A stretch of DNA of 64,000 nucleotides from Mytilus galloprovincialis. Its lineage: Eukaryota; Mollusca; Bivalvia; Mytilida; Mytilidae. A model generated the notes under the pieces. It did not search any database. It was not told the DNA's origin and saw only the letters and a list, made by a program, of their open reading frames with translations. Positions 1-9,479 of this stretch are shown here, piece after piece; within the stretch, counting starts at the first letter, position 1; each line of letters begins with the position of its first letter. The stretch lies in assembly GCF_965363235.1 (NCBI RefSeq), contig NC_134843.1:93653795-93717794 (forward strand), written 5' to 3'. The position numbers were made by a program, and so were the translations under genes.

Positions 1-1382
1 CCGACTGAGTAGCTGTTTGTGATTGGTTACTTTGACTGTCGACTGTTGGTTTTGTCACAGTAGTTGTTTGTGATTGGTTACTCTGAAAGTTTAAGGTTGA
101 TTGTGACAGAGTTTGAGAATCGATGCGAGTGTGAGTCTTGGAGCTGTTACTTGTTACCTGAACAGACACGGATGATGATTTTAAACTGGCCACAGCGCTA
201 GACAAACTAGACGATTTCGACACAGTGGTTGTTTGTGATTGGTTACTTTGACGGTTTACAGTTGATTGCGACACAGTCTGAAAACTGGTGCGAGATTCAG
301 CCTCGTTCCTTGATGTATGAGTGGACATTTTGATGGTCTCGTCTACATTAACTTTGAAATAATCCTGACAACAACTACTAACTGATGATGACGCATCACT
401 TGTAATGGACATAGTAATCCCTGGCGTGGTAAGACCGCTTTCAAGAGTAACATTATTGTTGGGCAAAGTGTCTTCTGATCTGTCATCTAAATGACCACTC
501 TCCAGAGTATCAGCATCGATGATCACAATGTCTTCTGACCTATCATCTACAAAACCACTTTCTAGAGTAACACCACCACCACTGTTTGACAGTGTATCTT
601 CTGACCTATCATCTACACAACCACTCTCTAGATTAACACCAACGTTTGACAGCGTATCTCCCGACCTGTCATCTACAAAATTGATCTCATCAGAAACACC
701 ATCGGTTTTCAAATTAGTTGATAACCCTAAAATGTCTTCATACTGATTAATGACTTTTTTCAATTGTCCAGTATTACGGCAGGGTTTAACCGTTTTTCTA
801 CACTGTGGTATTTGTTTCGACTGTCGTGTTGTGTCTTGTTTGGTAACCAGCGCAGTTGTATAAGAAGAGTTTCTATTTGGTTGAGGGAAGCGGTCATATT
901 TGCGGGCACTGGGATAAGGAGTTGGTATACGCCGGTCAATGTCGATGCTTTCCTCTTTTTCATCTGGACTGGTGTTTCCTAAAGTTTCTGGGAATATGTT
1001 GTGGGACGATTTAATCTCCCTTACAGTTGGTTCGACCGAAAAACTGTTAAAATACTTTGAAGGGGATAAATCTGGAGCACTTGGCGAGTGACGAATGTTT
1101 TTCTCCTCGTCAGTCATATTTCCGTCATGGACATCCTTTTTATCGCTGCATCTTGACATATTTTCTTCTACTTTAGTGTATAGATTATTATTGATTTTTT
1201 GGGTATATTTTACGTCACATAAATATGACATGTATTTATCAGCACAAATGATTTTTTCTTCATGGAGTTGAATTTTGTCCTGTAACATCTTTAGCATAGT
1301 GTCCTGTGCCTTTCTATCTCTTCTGTAAGCTGCTAAAACCCTGGCTGTTGCAATGAAATATGCATTCATTATGTCATATATC
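1..1382 (-). CDS. Large exon of an unknown Ser/Thr/Gln-rich protein (runs off left edge)
   Basis: I translated the minus strand from 1382 to 1 and found one uninterrupted frame of about 460 codons with no stop; it is easy to miss because it has no stop codon inside the window. It begins after a splice acceptor (TTTTTCAG, AG at 1384-1383) with one base completing a codon. The first ~75 residues are charged and probably helical (IYDIMNAYFIATARVLAAYR and onward). A low-complexity Ser/Pro/Asp part follows, then four imperfect ~20-residue repeats of the type DDRSEDTLSNxxVTLESG (roughly positions 690-420), then Ser/Thr/Gln-rich repeats with the core QSNQSQTTTV near the edge. No domain is recognised, and no membrane segment or signal peptide is visible. 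It is probably an intrinsically disordered cytoplasmic tail or scaffold region. Function unknown; I am confident only that it is coding. Confidence 0.85.
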
Positions 1383-1596
1383 CTGAAAAAGATGAAAATA
1401 TGAAAGTTTGAAGATTTGGTATGATTGCCAATGAGACAATTATACAGCCGAGCTCAGATGAAGTAGACGTAAGCATATGAGATAGTCTTTAATTGTGAGA
1501 ATCCAGACTCTGGGCAGGCATGTTCACAATTGATGGCCTGGAATAGTTTCTAAGTGCCATATTTTCATTCCGATATTAAATTATAGTATATTTGTA

Positions 1597-2895
1597 GGAC
1601 TCAAATTTATGGCGGATTCCAAATATATGGCAGATTCCTAATCTAGGGCAGATTCATAATCTATGGCAAATGGGACGTCACAGACGTCAAACAAATCAAA
1701 TCTATGGCAGAATTTTGTTTTCTCCAAATCTATGGCAGATCGGGGAAAGAGTAACATATAACGTCACAATTGAATAACGCCACATTACTTCATCGCTGCC
1801 GCAAACGATAGCGGGAACCCATAGATTTCCCTCGATACATGGTTTAAAGGATGATGTGACCTATTATCCGGAAGAGGGACCAAATGTGCTTTGACGGTCG
1901 AAGCCTGCCATGAATAAGGGCACAGTTGCTTTCAGTACCAGAATTTTAGAAAGGAGTTAGTAAATATTTTATTTTATCAGCCCAGTAGCCAGTACTTCGG
2001 TACTGGCATGAAAATACGGATTGTTTGTGTTATTAAATTTGCTGTTACAAAATTTTAGAAATTAGTATAAATTAAGGAATGTATCTCCCTCATGCAAAGC
2101 TCTGATTCCTTTCACGGATTTGGCTATACTTTTTGCACTTTTGGATTATAGCTAGATTCATTTTTTATATAAGCTTTGGATTTCAAATAGTTTGGCCACG
2201 AGCATCACTGAAGAGACGTGTATTGTCGAAATGCGCATCTGGTGCAGGAAAATTGGTACCATTAATGTTATTACTGGCTACAGCTGGCAAAATTAAAGTC
2301 AAATTGAAAGATAGAATTGCCGAATACCAATTTGATTTCAATTGTCATCAAATAAAAAAGATGTATTAACGATGAAATAAATATCTGTGTTATTTGGTCT
2401 CGTGTGGAGAGTTGTCTCATCGACAATCATACCATATGATGGTCATCTTTTTTTAATTTTTTTTTATATATCATTTGAAAATTCAAACTTTTCATTTTTA
2501 GTTATTATTTTTGTTATAAAATATGCCTTTTTTGATTTTTAAGGGACTAACTATTGTTTTAATGAATTGTTTAAACAGGTACCATCAACAGATTAGAAAA
2601 TGTTTTTTTATGGAGCACATCATTTCAATCTTTAAGTCGGTATTGAGGTTAAATAAATGTGTCGTACATTTCTTCATCTTTAGGAAGTTATTGGTGGTAT
2701 ATGTATTGCATTTTTTTCAATTTGCCCAAATTTGCCATAGATTTAGAAACAACACAAATTAGGAAATTACAAAACTTGTCATAGATTAGGATTGTAAAAC
2801 ATCAGCCATGGATTTGAGATGCCGCATGACGTCACACTTACCATAGATTAAGAATCAGCCATATATTTGGAACCCACCATATATAGATTTGAGAT
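1597..2895. mobile_element. Non-autonomous TIR element with repeated TATGGCAGATTC motifs in its ends
   Basis: The left end starts GACTCAAAT and carries repeated words of the type AAATCTATGGCAGATTCC until a GACGTCA at about 1675. The right end is the inverse (repeated CCATAGATT, with GACGTCA at about 2829, closing ATTTGAGAT). The design resembles the element at 7473-9184, which also begins GACTC, repeats a short word and then has GACGTCA. A bivalve interspersed repeat (1975-2290) sits inside. No transposase frame is seen. A clear target duplication could not be assigned (TAG on the left, TAA on the right). Confidence 0.65.
1975..2290 (+). repeat. Dispersed bivalve repeat ('cagtacttcggtactggcatg' family)
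   Basis: It contains the words AGTACTTCGGTACTGGCATG, CATCACTGAAGAGACGTG and GTCGAAATGCGCATCTGGTG in that order. The same segment occurs inverted at 3130-3655 and in part at 45890-45960. It is a degenerate interspersed retroelement-like repeat of unassigned family; the short ORF over it is not a gene. Confidence 0.7.
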
Positions 2896-2960
2896 TTAAC
2901 TAAACGGCTTTGAATTTAAGTAATATAGGGAGAAAATTATTGGAAATGCTGTCGACTTAC

Positions 2961-3082
2961 TGGTCCTCCAAATAGCCTTTGTCTTTCATTGCTTGCATAT
3001 CAATTTTTCCATTTTCATCAATGAATGTTTCAACCTCTTGCCTCAAAGCAGTTTCATCGCTAGGAACCTTAAGCACGTTCAT
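2961..3082 (-). CDS. First visible exon of the left-edge gene
   Basis: On the minus strand an ATG at 3082-3080 opens a 40-codon frame (MNVLKVPSDETALRQEVETF and onward, ending KGYLEDQ) that stops at a GTAAGT donor beginning at 2960. It ends with two bases (CA) of a codon and the next exon supplies G, giving CAG, so the phases match exactly. An in-frame TAA lies 30 bases upstream of the ATG. Upstream AGs at 3120-3119 (after a good pyrimidine tract) and 3113-3112 could be acceptors, so this is either the initiating exon with a spliced 5' UTR or an internal exon starting about 3111. The intron (1383-2960) holds a TIR element. Confidence 0.72.
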
Positions 3083-3129
3083 TTCTATTGATTCAATCTG
3101 GCCAGCCAAGTCTTAAATCTAAAACCAAA

Positions 3130-3655
3130 CAATAAATAGTCTCTGTACAATAAAATTAACGGTATCAATTTTCTTGCATCAGATGCGCATTTCGACAATA
3201 CATGTCTCTTCAGTGATGCTCGTGGCCAACATTTTTGAAATCCAAAGCTTATATAAAAGATGAAGAGCTTTAATCCAAAAGGTCCAAAAAGTATAGCCAA
3301 TTACGTGAAAGGAATCAGAGCTTTGCATGAGGGAGATCCATTCCTTAATTTATAATAATTTCTATCATTTTGTAACAGCAAATTTTAATAATACAAAAAA
3401 AATCCGTATTTTCATGCCAGTACCGAAGTACTGGCTATTGGGTTGGTGATACTCTCGGGGACTAATAGTCCACCAGCAGAGGCATCGACCCAGTGATGGT
3501 AATAAAATTAACGGTATCAATTTTCTTGCACCAGATGCGCATTTCGACAATACATGTCTCTTCAGTGATGCTCGTGGCCAAAATATTTGAAATCCAAAGC
3601 TTATATAAAAGATGAAGAGCTATAATCCAAAAGGTCTAAAAAGTCTGCTCAGTGG
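3130..3655 (-). repeat. Two adjacent copies of the 'cagtacttcggtactggcatg' repeat
   Basis: The words that make up 1975-2290 occur here on the minus strand twice (about 3155-3370 and 3495-3650). Between them is a piece reading GATACTCTCGGGGACTAATA and GGCATCGACCCAGTG, which links this family to the repeat at 60186-60600. It lies just upstream of the first exon of the left-edge gene. Confidence 0.7.
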
Positions 3656-4198
3656 TCAAATAAGACATTTAATTTTTAAAAAAAATACACAGGCTGTCAT
3701 CACGGCCTTACTAAAGTGTGCTGACCTATGTCAAGGGAGGGGCAGTAACTTTATACCACTATCCAGACTATGAATTTGCTTTTTGTACAACTTAATTAGT
3801 TTGTCTTAGAATGACCACCTGTGTAGTTATTTTGTCAGGCGTTCTAAGGAAAATGATACCACTTAGACTTCAGTGACTTGACAGTTCTCTACGTCCAGAA
3901 TTATTTATTTCTCGACTCGTGTTGAAGAGCATACTTTGACTTGTAATGGTTTACTTTTACAAATTGTGACTTGAATAGAGAGATGTTTCATTGGCACTCA
4001 TACCACATCTTCTTTTATCTATAAACAACCATGCATCTTTTAGGGAAACAATGTTTTAGGGATAAAAGCTTAGACTGCTTGGCTCGGAGTTCGACTAATG
4101 CAACAAGACATGGCGATCCATCTTCCTGCGAGTCGTACACCTTGTGGACTAGCACGTTCAAAACATGAATCAGAAATTATATTGCTATAAAATAAAAG
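3656..4198. other. No gene; SINE-like fragment at 3925-4020
   Basis: AT-rich. The only recognisable content is a plus-strand copy of a family seen at several sites (TTACTTTTACAAATTGTGAC, then TTTCATTGGCACTCATACCA). Other members are at 14370-14465 and 36845-36965, and inverted ones at 8810-8985 and 22105-22165. Unclassified. Confidence 0.55.
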
Positions 4199-4313
4199 GA
4201 TTCTTGCATGAATATTGGGGAAGATTGTCCCTCGTAGAACATATATTGCACTCGCAAGCTCGTGCAATATAAAATTCTACTCGGTACAATCTTCCTCAAT
4301 ATTCATGCAATGA
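4199..4313. repeat. Hairpin (inverted repeat, ~55-bp arms)
   Basis: TTGCATGAATATTGGGGAAG on the left pairs with CTTCCTCAATATTCATGCAA on the right, and the pairing continues inwards through TTGCAC/GTGCAA to a short loop at about 4255. It could be a small hairpin MITE or could form an RNA stem if transcribed. Confidence 0.75.
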
Positions 4314-4344
4314 CCCTATAGTATAATACACATATTGAAATTAC

Positions 4345-5620
4345 AATACCTACTTAAAGTAAAGTAAAGTAAAGTAATCTTTATCTAAAGTCGGGTTTCA
4401 TATATACATAATAACAAAGAACATGAGCTCTTAAGAGCTCTTTAACCGACTGATATTAATAAACAAAACATACATGTAATAACATCAGATACACATACAA
4501 CACAAACATACAGAATCTATAATACTAAAATTACGAGGTCCAATTTGTCAGCCGTCATCACGTAAAAACGACGAATCAAAGAATTCAACTTTATATACAA
4601 CTAATATAGTACAAAGGTGTAGATTAAAAATTACACCACTCCAGGCCCTTTTGTTTTCCACGTAATTAATATCGCCAATAATTAGGAAGTTCCGGGTCGA
4701 GTCCGATACCGATACCAAATTAGTATAATCACCTGTTACCTATTACCTTATCTGTACGTTCCGCATCTGACAGGCGCACCACCAAACGGTGTATTCAGGA
4801 TTAATATGCTATATAAACGGGTCATAATCACAGGGTTGACACTACTAAATTGTCAAAGTGTTACCTATTGTAGTATTTTAATCCGTAAGACTTTCTAAGA
4901 TAACAATACGAATACTAAAAATCTGGACTAAAAATAAGTTTCAATTTGTTAGCGGGCATGACGTAAAACAGCGAATCAAAGAATTCAACTTTATTTATAA
5001 CTAAATTCAATCATTGTCACATTGTTCCCGATTGTAGTATTTTAATCAGTATGACTTTCTAAGATGACAATACGAATAATAAAAATCTGGACTTAAAATA
5101 AGGCGTATAGGTACAGCATGTACAGTTTTCAATTTGTTAGCCGGAATGGCGTCAAACAGCGAATCAAAGAATTCAACTTTATTTATAACTCATAAAGGAC
5201 AATGCTGTTGATTAAAAAATACTCCTTTCCAGGCCATTTTGTTTTCCAAATAAATAATAGTACCAATAATTGATAAGTTCCAGGTCGACGGGTTCAAACA
5301 GAAAGATGTTGAAAGCAGAGAAAACTGTGCATCTTATAATCGGCATGACTTTATCAGATGACACTACCAATACTAAAATAAGGCTCACGCATAGTTATAT
5401 TCTTTAATTCAGTCACAGACCCGCGATATCACGGGTGTGTTCTAGTATATATATATTAATGCATAAATAGCACATGCAGAATAAAAGCTAAGCAAGATAT
5501 ATTAAAACAAATGTCTAATATCAGCACATATATAGTAGCACATACGGCCTAGCCACAATCAGATGTGCATTTTGTGCTTCACATGCATGAAGTCAAAAAT
5601 GTGTATCACCTCAGGGAAAA
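4345..5620 (-). mobile_element. 3' tail of a LINE with (TTTAC)n end, interrupted by a Helitron
   Basis: Read on the minus strand the segment ends in AAGATTACTTTACTTTAC, a short tandem 3' end typical of CR1/L2-like LINEs. The part from about 5620 shares the words GCACATCTGAT and GGCTAGGCC with the 3' region of the LINE at 9480-12230. The two halves (4345-4515 and 5446-5620) are separated by the Helitron at 4516-5445. Confidence 0.6.
4516..5445 (+). mobile_element. Non-autonomous Helitron (930 bp)
   Basis: The 5' end is TCTATAATACTAAAATTACG preceded by A. The 3' end has the hairpin CCCGCGATATCACGGG, a short spacer (TGTGTT) and CTAG, followed by T. These are the classic Helitron termini (5'-TC, subterminal hairpin, CTRR, insertion between A and T). 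Inside, a ~140-190-bp module with GCGAATCAAAGAATTCAACT occurs three times (about 4560, 4970 and 5158). It has no Rep/helicase coding and so depends on an autonomous partner. It lies inside an older LINE tail and is therefore younger than it. Confidence 0.85.
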
Positions 5621-7472
5621 ACTCTTTTGATATTTTGGTTCAAAAATGGTTTAAATTATGAAAAATTGCCATCGTTAGGCTAACACTGGAAGCATTTATA
5701 TAATTACATGCAGTTTTTGAAAGAAATATTTAATATTTTTATTAAATAAATGGTGTTTAAAAACTGTATAATTTTCTTTAATGGTTGCCTTCAAGACATA
5801 GTCACCAGTGACAGATTTTTGGTCAATGACAAAGACAACAAAATATGTTTAGAACTATTGAATATCAAACATTTTAATTGAAAAAAAAAAAATAACAAGA
5901 ACATGTTTGACTCACAGTTATTTCAAACAACAGTAGCTTTCTTTGATCATTAATCTTATCTGATAAAACTGTATCTAAAATTATCTATAAATAACAAAAC
6001 TTCCAAAAGAACCCTTTCTTTTGGTGTATAGAACATTAAAATAACTTGATGCATATTCTTACAATAAGCAATCAAAGTTAGCAATACAATTTATATGTTT
6101 TGTCTACGGACAAGACGTTGTATTCATATTTAATGAAATGCATTATTAAAACCTAATTTTGATATAGCTGAAAGTGTTATCTTGAAAAAAAACATACATT
6201 TTATCAGGTTTATCTATCAAATGATGCTTAACTTCGAGGAAAATGGAAACAAATACATTTTGATAATGTCTACGGACAAGACATTTTATTGATATTCAAT
6301 TAAATGCTTTCAAAGATGATTGTTAAAGTTAAGATTAAAAGTTACTAATTAAGTTTTAAGCGGTATTTTTTAATTTTGGAAAATATAAAAATGTACCCAT
6401 AATTCTTTATATATCTCAATAATTTATTGATTAAGCCAAAATGAAGACACATTCTTTTAACTGAAATCCATATATCTGACTGTTTAAAACAATCAAACTA
6501 TTATTAAAACTCAATTTTGACATAGTTGAATGTGTTCTCTTGAAAAAATAACATACATTTTACCTATCAAATTAGGCTGAACTCAAGGAAATTGGATACA
6601 AATATATTGTGGTAATGTCTACGGACAAGACAATTTCAGTTAAAAAAAAATCTGTAAGAATTAATTGTGACTATATTTATGTTGAAAATACTGAGTTTTA
6701 ATTTGAATAGATAACTTTCATCACCTATAAATAAAATGTAAGTTCCATAGCAGACAAATAATTGAATTTAATACTTGTTATGTACAAGTGTCTTGTCCGT
6801 AGACACTTCCTCATCTGCTGTTAATACTGAAATGCAAAAGATAAAGTTAGAGAGAGAGAAATACTTTTTCTTCATTTGATTTAGTTAATCTTTTAAGGTA
6901 TGCAGCAACTGGAATAAACAATATTGAAGTAAAATAAGGTATGCTTTTTATGACTGATAATCTGACACTTTTTAAAACCCACTCCTGTAAAGTAATTTTA
7001 CAAAAATTGAGAACACTTAAATTACCATTTATTTATTAAAAATAAGATATTTCTAAGTTTAAACAACACATAGGACTAATTAAGACCCATAAAGCCAAGC
7101 AATATCGATAAAAAGACATGTCTACGGACAAGACATGTGTCTACGGACAAGACATTCTGACATATTTTTGAATTTTTCCCTCTATTAATAGATGGTAGAA
7201 AAAAATGTTTATAATGTTTTCATATCTACAAAAGAACAGGAATATTTGTATATCCAACTTTGATGGCATATATCTCCAGCTAGGGTACTGCAATTTTGAT
7301 AAATGAGGTAGTTTTTGATAATGTATATACTAGAAGAGAAAACAAAACACATAATAGCATAAATTTGATTTATTTTTCTCTTTTATCACTACACTGAGCA
7401 AGCTAAAAACAAAAGTACAAAATTTCATAACAAGTGCATAGTTTGCAACTTTTTATCATAACTTTTCTGTAA
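5621..7472. repeat. AT-rich stretch with six exact copies of GTCTACGGACAAGAC
   Basis: The 15-mer is at 6102-6116, 6268-6282, 6617-6631, 7120-7134 and 7139-7153 on plus and at 6790-6804 on minus, all identical in otherwise diverged sequence. The surroundings of the first three are also loosely similar (CTTGAAAAAA, ACATACATTTTA and ATCTATCAAAT blocks repeat), which suggests degenerate ~250-bp modules. No ORF and no terminal repeats were found. Confidence 0.6.
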
Positions 7473-7809
7473 GACTCAGATCGACGTCCGGTCTCTAATC
7501 GACGTCCGTTCCTCAAATCGACATCCAAATGTGACGTCACAATAAAATAACATTCCAAATCGACGGCTAATTTTATGCCTGTCTAATCGACGTCCGATTT
7601 TGAGCTTCTATAATCAACGTCCGTTTTGGACACAGAATACAAAACTAAACTGAACCGAAAGCAGCTGAAACATTTAGACCTTTAAAAATATCATAGTATG
7701 TGAGAGTGAGACAAATAAGATCTAGCAGAAAAACTAAGTCCAGTTATAAGTAAAATACGGAATAAATAAGAAATGTGTGGGTTTTTTTTTAATTATTATA
7801 CTAAATTCA

Positions 7810-8197
7810 AAACAGTGTGGCTGTGGCCATTGATTGACACATTAAATTCATCCATTGACTGGGACAATTTAGGTGAACGTTTGTATTTAACGACCACTTC
7901 TCACTATGTACTTTTTAAAGACACTTAAACTATGGGGTCACCAAAGGTTCTCAACACCTTAATAAAGTAATTCGAAAAATTAATCAGAAAGAACGCGATG
8001 TTTTGATTTATATCAATTATATAAATCAAAACATAAAGGTTATTCCTGATTAATTAAGAAACCTTTGGTGACCCCACAGTTTATGTCTATCGTAGGTACG
8101 TCGTGAACAGTGGTCGTTACAGACAAACGTTCACGTAAATTGTCCCAGTCAATGGATGAATTTAATGTGTCAATCAATGGCAACAGCCACACTGTTT
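7810..8197. repeat. Nested long hairpin (fold-back) element, arms ~180-200 bp
   Basis: The left arm starts AAACAGTGTGGCTGTGGCCA and the right arm ends TGGCAACAGCCACACTGTTT. The arms pair almost throughout (TTGACACATTAAATTCATCC, GGTGACCCC/GGGGTCACC, ACAAACGTTCAC) and close at GTTTTGATTTAT/ATAAATCAAAAC near 8000-8031. A transcript through it would form a long double-stranded stem. Confidence 0.85.
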
Positions 8198-8809
8198 AAA
8201 AAAATGGATGTGAGCAATTATAAACCATACGGCTTTCGAAATGATAAAAAACCATACCGCAAAGGCTATAAAAGGCCACGACATAAATAATGTAAACAAT
8301 TCAAATAAGAAAATTAACGGTCTTATTTATTAAAAACAATTCCGAAAAACAAATATGACAGACATAAACCAGGGAAACCAATGTACTGCAAGCCCATACA
8401 GAATTTGTCAGGGGTTACACATGTGTGTGAGCACTTAACCTAGAACAGTGATGTAAAAGTATAACATAAAAACATAATGCCAATTATCTTGTGTTTACGT
8501 TTCACTCCAGGTGTAAAACTCAGAAATTTGTTAAAATAAAAACCCGAATTATAATACTCTCAAAACACTTGGGTGTGCTTCTTTATTTTGTCTATTGATG
8601 AAGACTGAATAAAGCTCCTACATGTCGTTTGGTTTTCTTAGTCGTTGGGTTGCATTACTAATTGCCTAATTATTATGAATAGGAATGACACACGCTCCTT
8701 GATGTGGATCAATTGGATTAACTTTATATCAAGAAAAACTTTAATATGCATGATACCTATTTCGGATTGAAAAATAAATTATGTACATGTATAAGTGTAA
8801 ACAATTGAT

Positions 8810-8985
8810 ATAAAAAAGAAGATGTAGTATATGACTGCCAATGAGATACCTCTCTACAACTATAGGTCACCATACGGCCTTCAACAATGCGCAAAGCCCA
8901 TACCGCATAGTTAGCTATAAAAGGCCCCGAAATGACAGTGTAAAACAATTCAAACGAATAAACTAAAAGCCTTATCTGTGACCAA
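8810..8985 (-). repeat. SINE-like dispersed bivalve repeat
   Basis: Segments GAAGATGTAGTATATGACTG, CAATGAGATACCTCTCTACA, CATACGGCCTTCAACAATG and CTATAAAAGGCCCCGAAATG are the inverse of the family at 14140-14470. A related fragment is at 8225-8320. Confidence 0.6.
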
Positions 8986-9184
8986 TAATTTATTATTTAT
9001 TGATATTGGACATTGATTTAAGACGACAACAATCAATCGGGTGTAGTTTTGGCAAGTAGTGCCGTCACATTGGACGTAGATTAGAGTATCAAAATATTGG
9101 ACGTCGATTTGAGAATGTGACGTCAGATTTGGACGTCGATTTGAGGAACGGACGTCGATTAGAGCCCGGACGTAGATCTGAGTC

Positions 9185-9479
9185 TAACAGTAACCACTGA
9201 AGATTTTTTGTTGCAACAACCAGTAAAAGAAAGATGAATAAATTGTCTATAACAGTGAACCAATAATGTAGTTCAAATTAAGTTCACTTATTAACTATCA
9301 ATTGATAAAAACAGCGAAATTTTAAATGAAACAACATAACGTGAAATTTTGCCCATTTTCAGCGTGTATTTTAGTGTTTTTTTTTTCAAAACGGTAACAC
9401 CTATACATGATATTTGATATTCATTGTGAAGCCCTACGTTCTCTTCTTCAGTTCAAAGATGTATTACTTATGTAAAGTT
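9185..9479. other. No recognised feature
   Basis: AT-rich filler between the TIR element and the 3' end of the LINE; no ORF or known repeat seen. Confidence 0.5.

Larger units (their letters stand above)
1383..2960 (-). other. Intron of the left-edge gene
   Basis: It is bounded by GTAAGT (donor, 2960-2955) and TTTTTCAG (acceptor, 1390-1383) and joins two phase-compatible exons. Almost the whole intron is repeat: a fragment of the 'gtatgattgccaatgagac' family near 1420-1500, then the TIR element 1597-2895. Confidence 0.75.
7473..9184. mobile_element. TIR element with TAA target duplication (PIF/Harbinger-like, non-autonomous)
   Basis: The left end GACTCAGATCGACGTCCG and right end GACGTAGATCTGAGTC are inverted. 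The inversion continues about 70 bp through repeated ATCGACGTCC words to GACGTCAC (7531-7540) and its partner at about 9117. TAA flanks both ends (7470-7472 and 9185-9187), the 3-bp TWA duplication known for PIF/Harbinger elements. The interior has no transposase; it holds a long hairpin (7810-8197) and SINE-like pieces (8225-8320 and 8810-8985). Confidence 0.75.
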
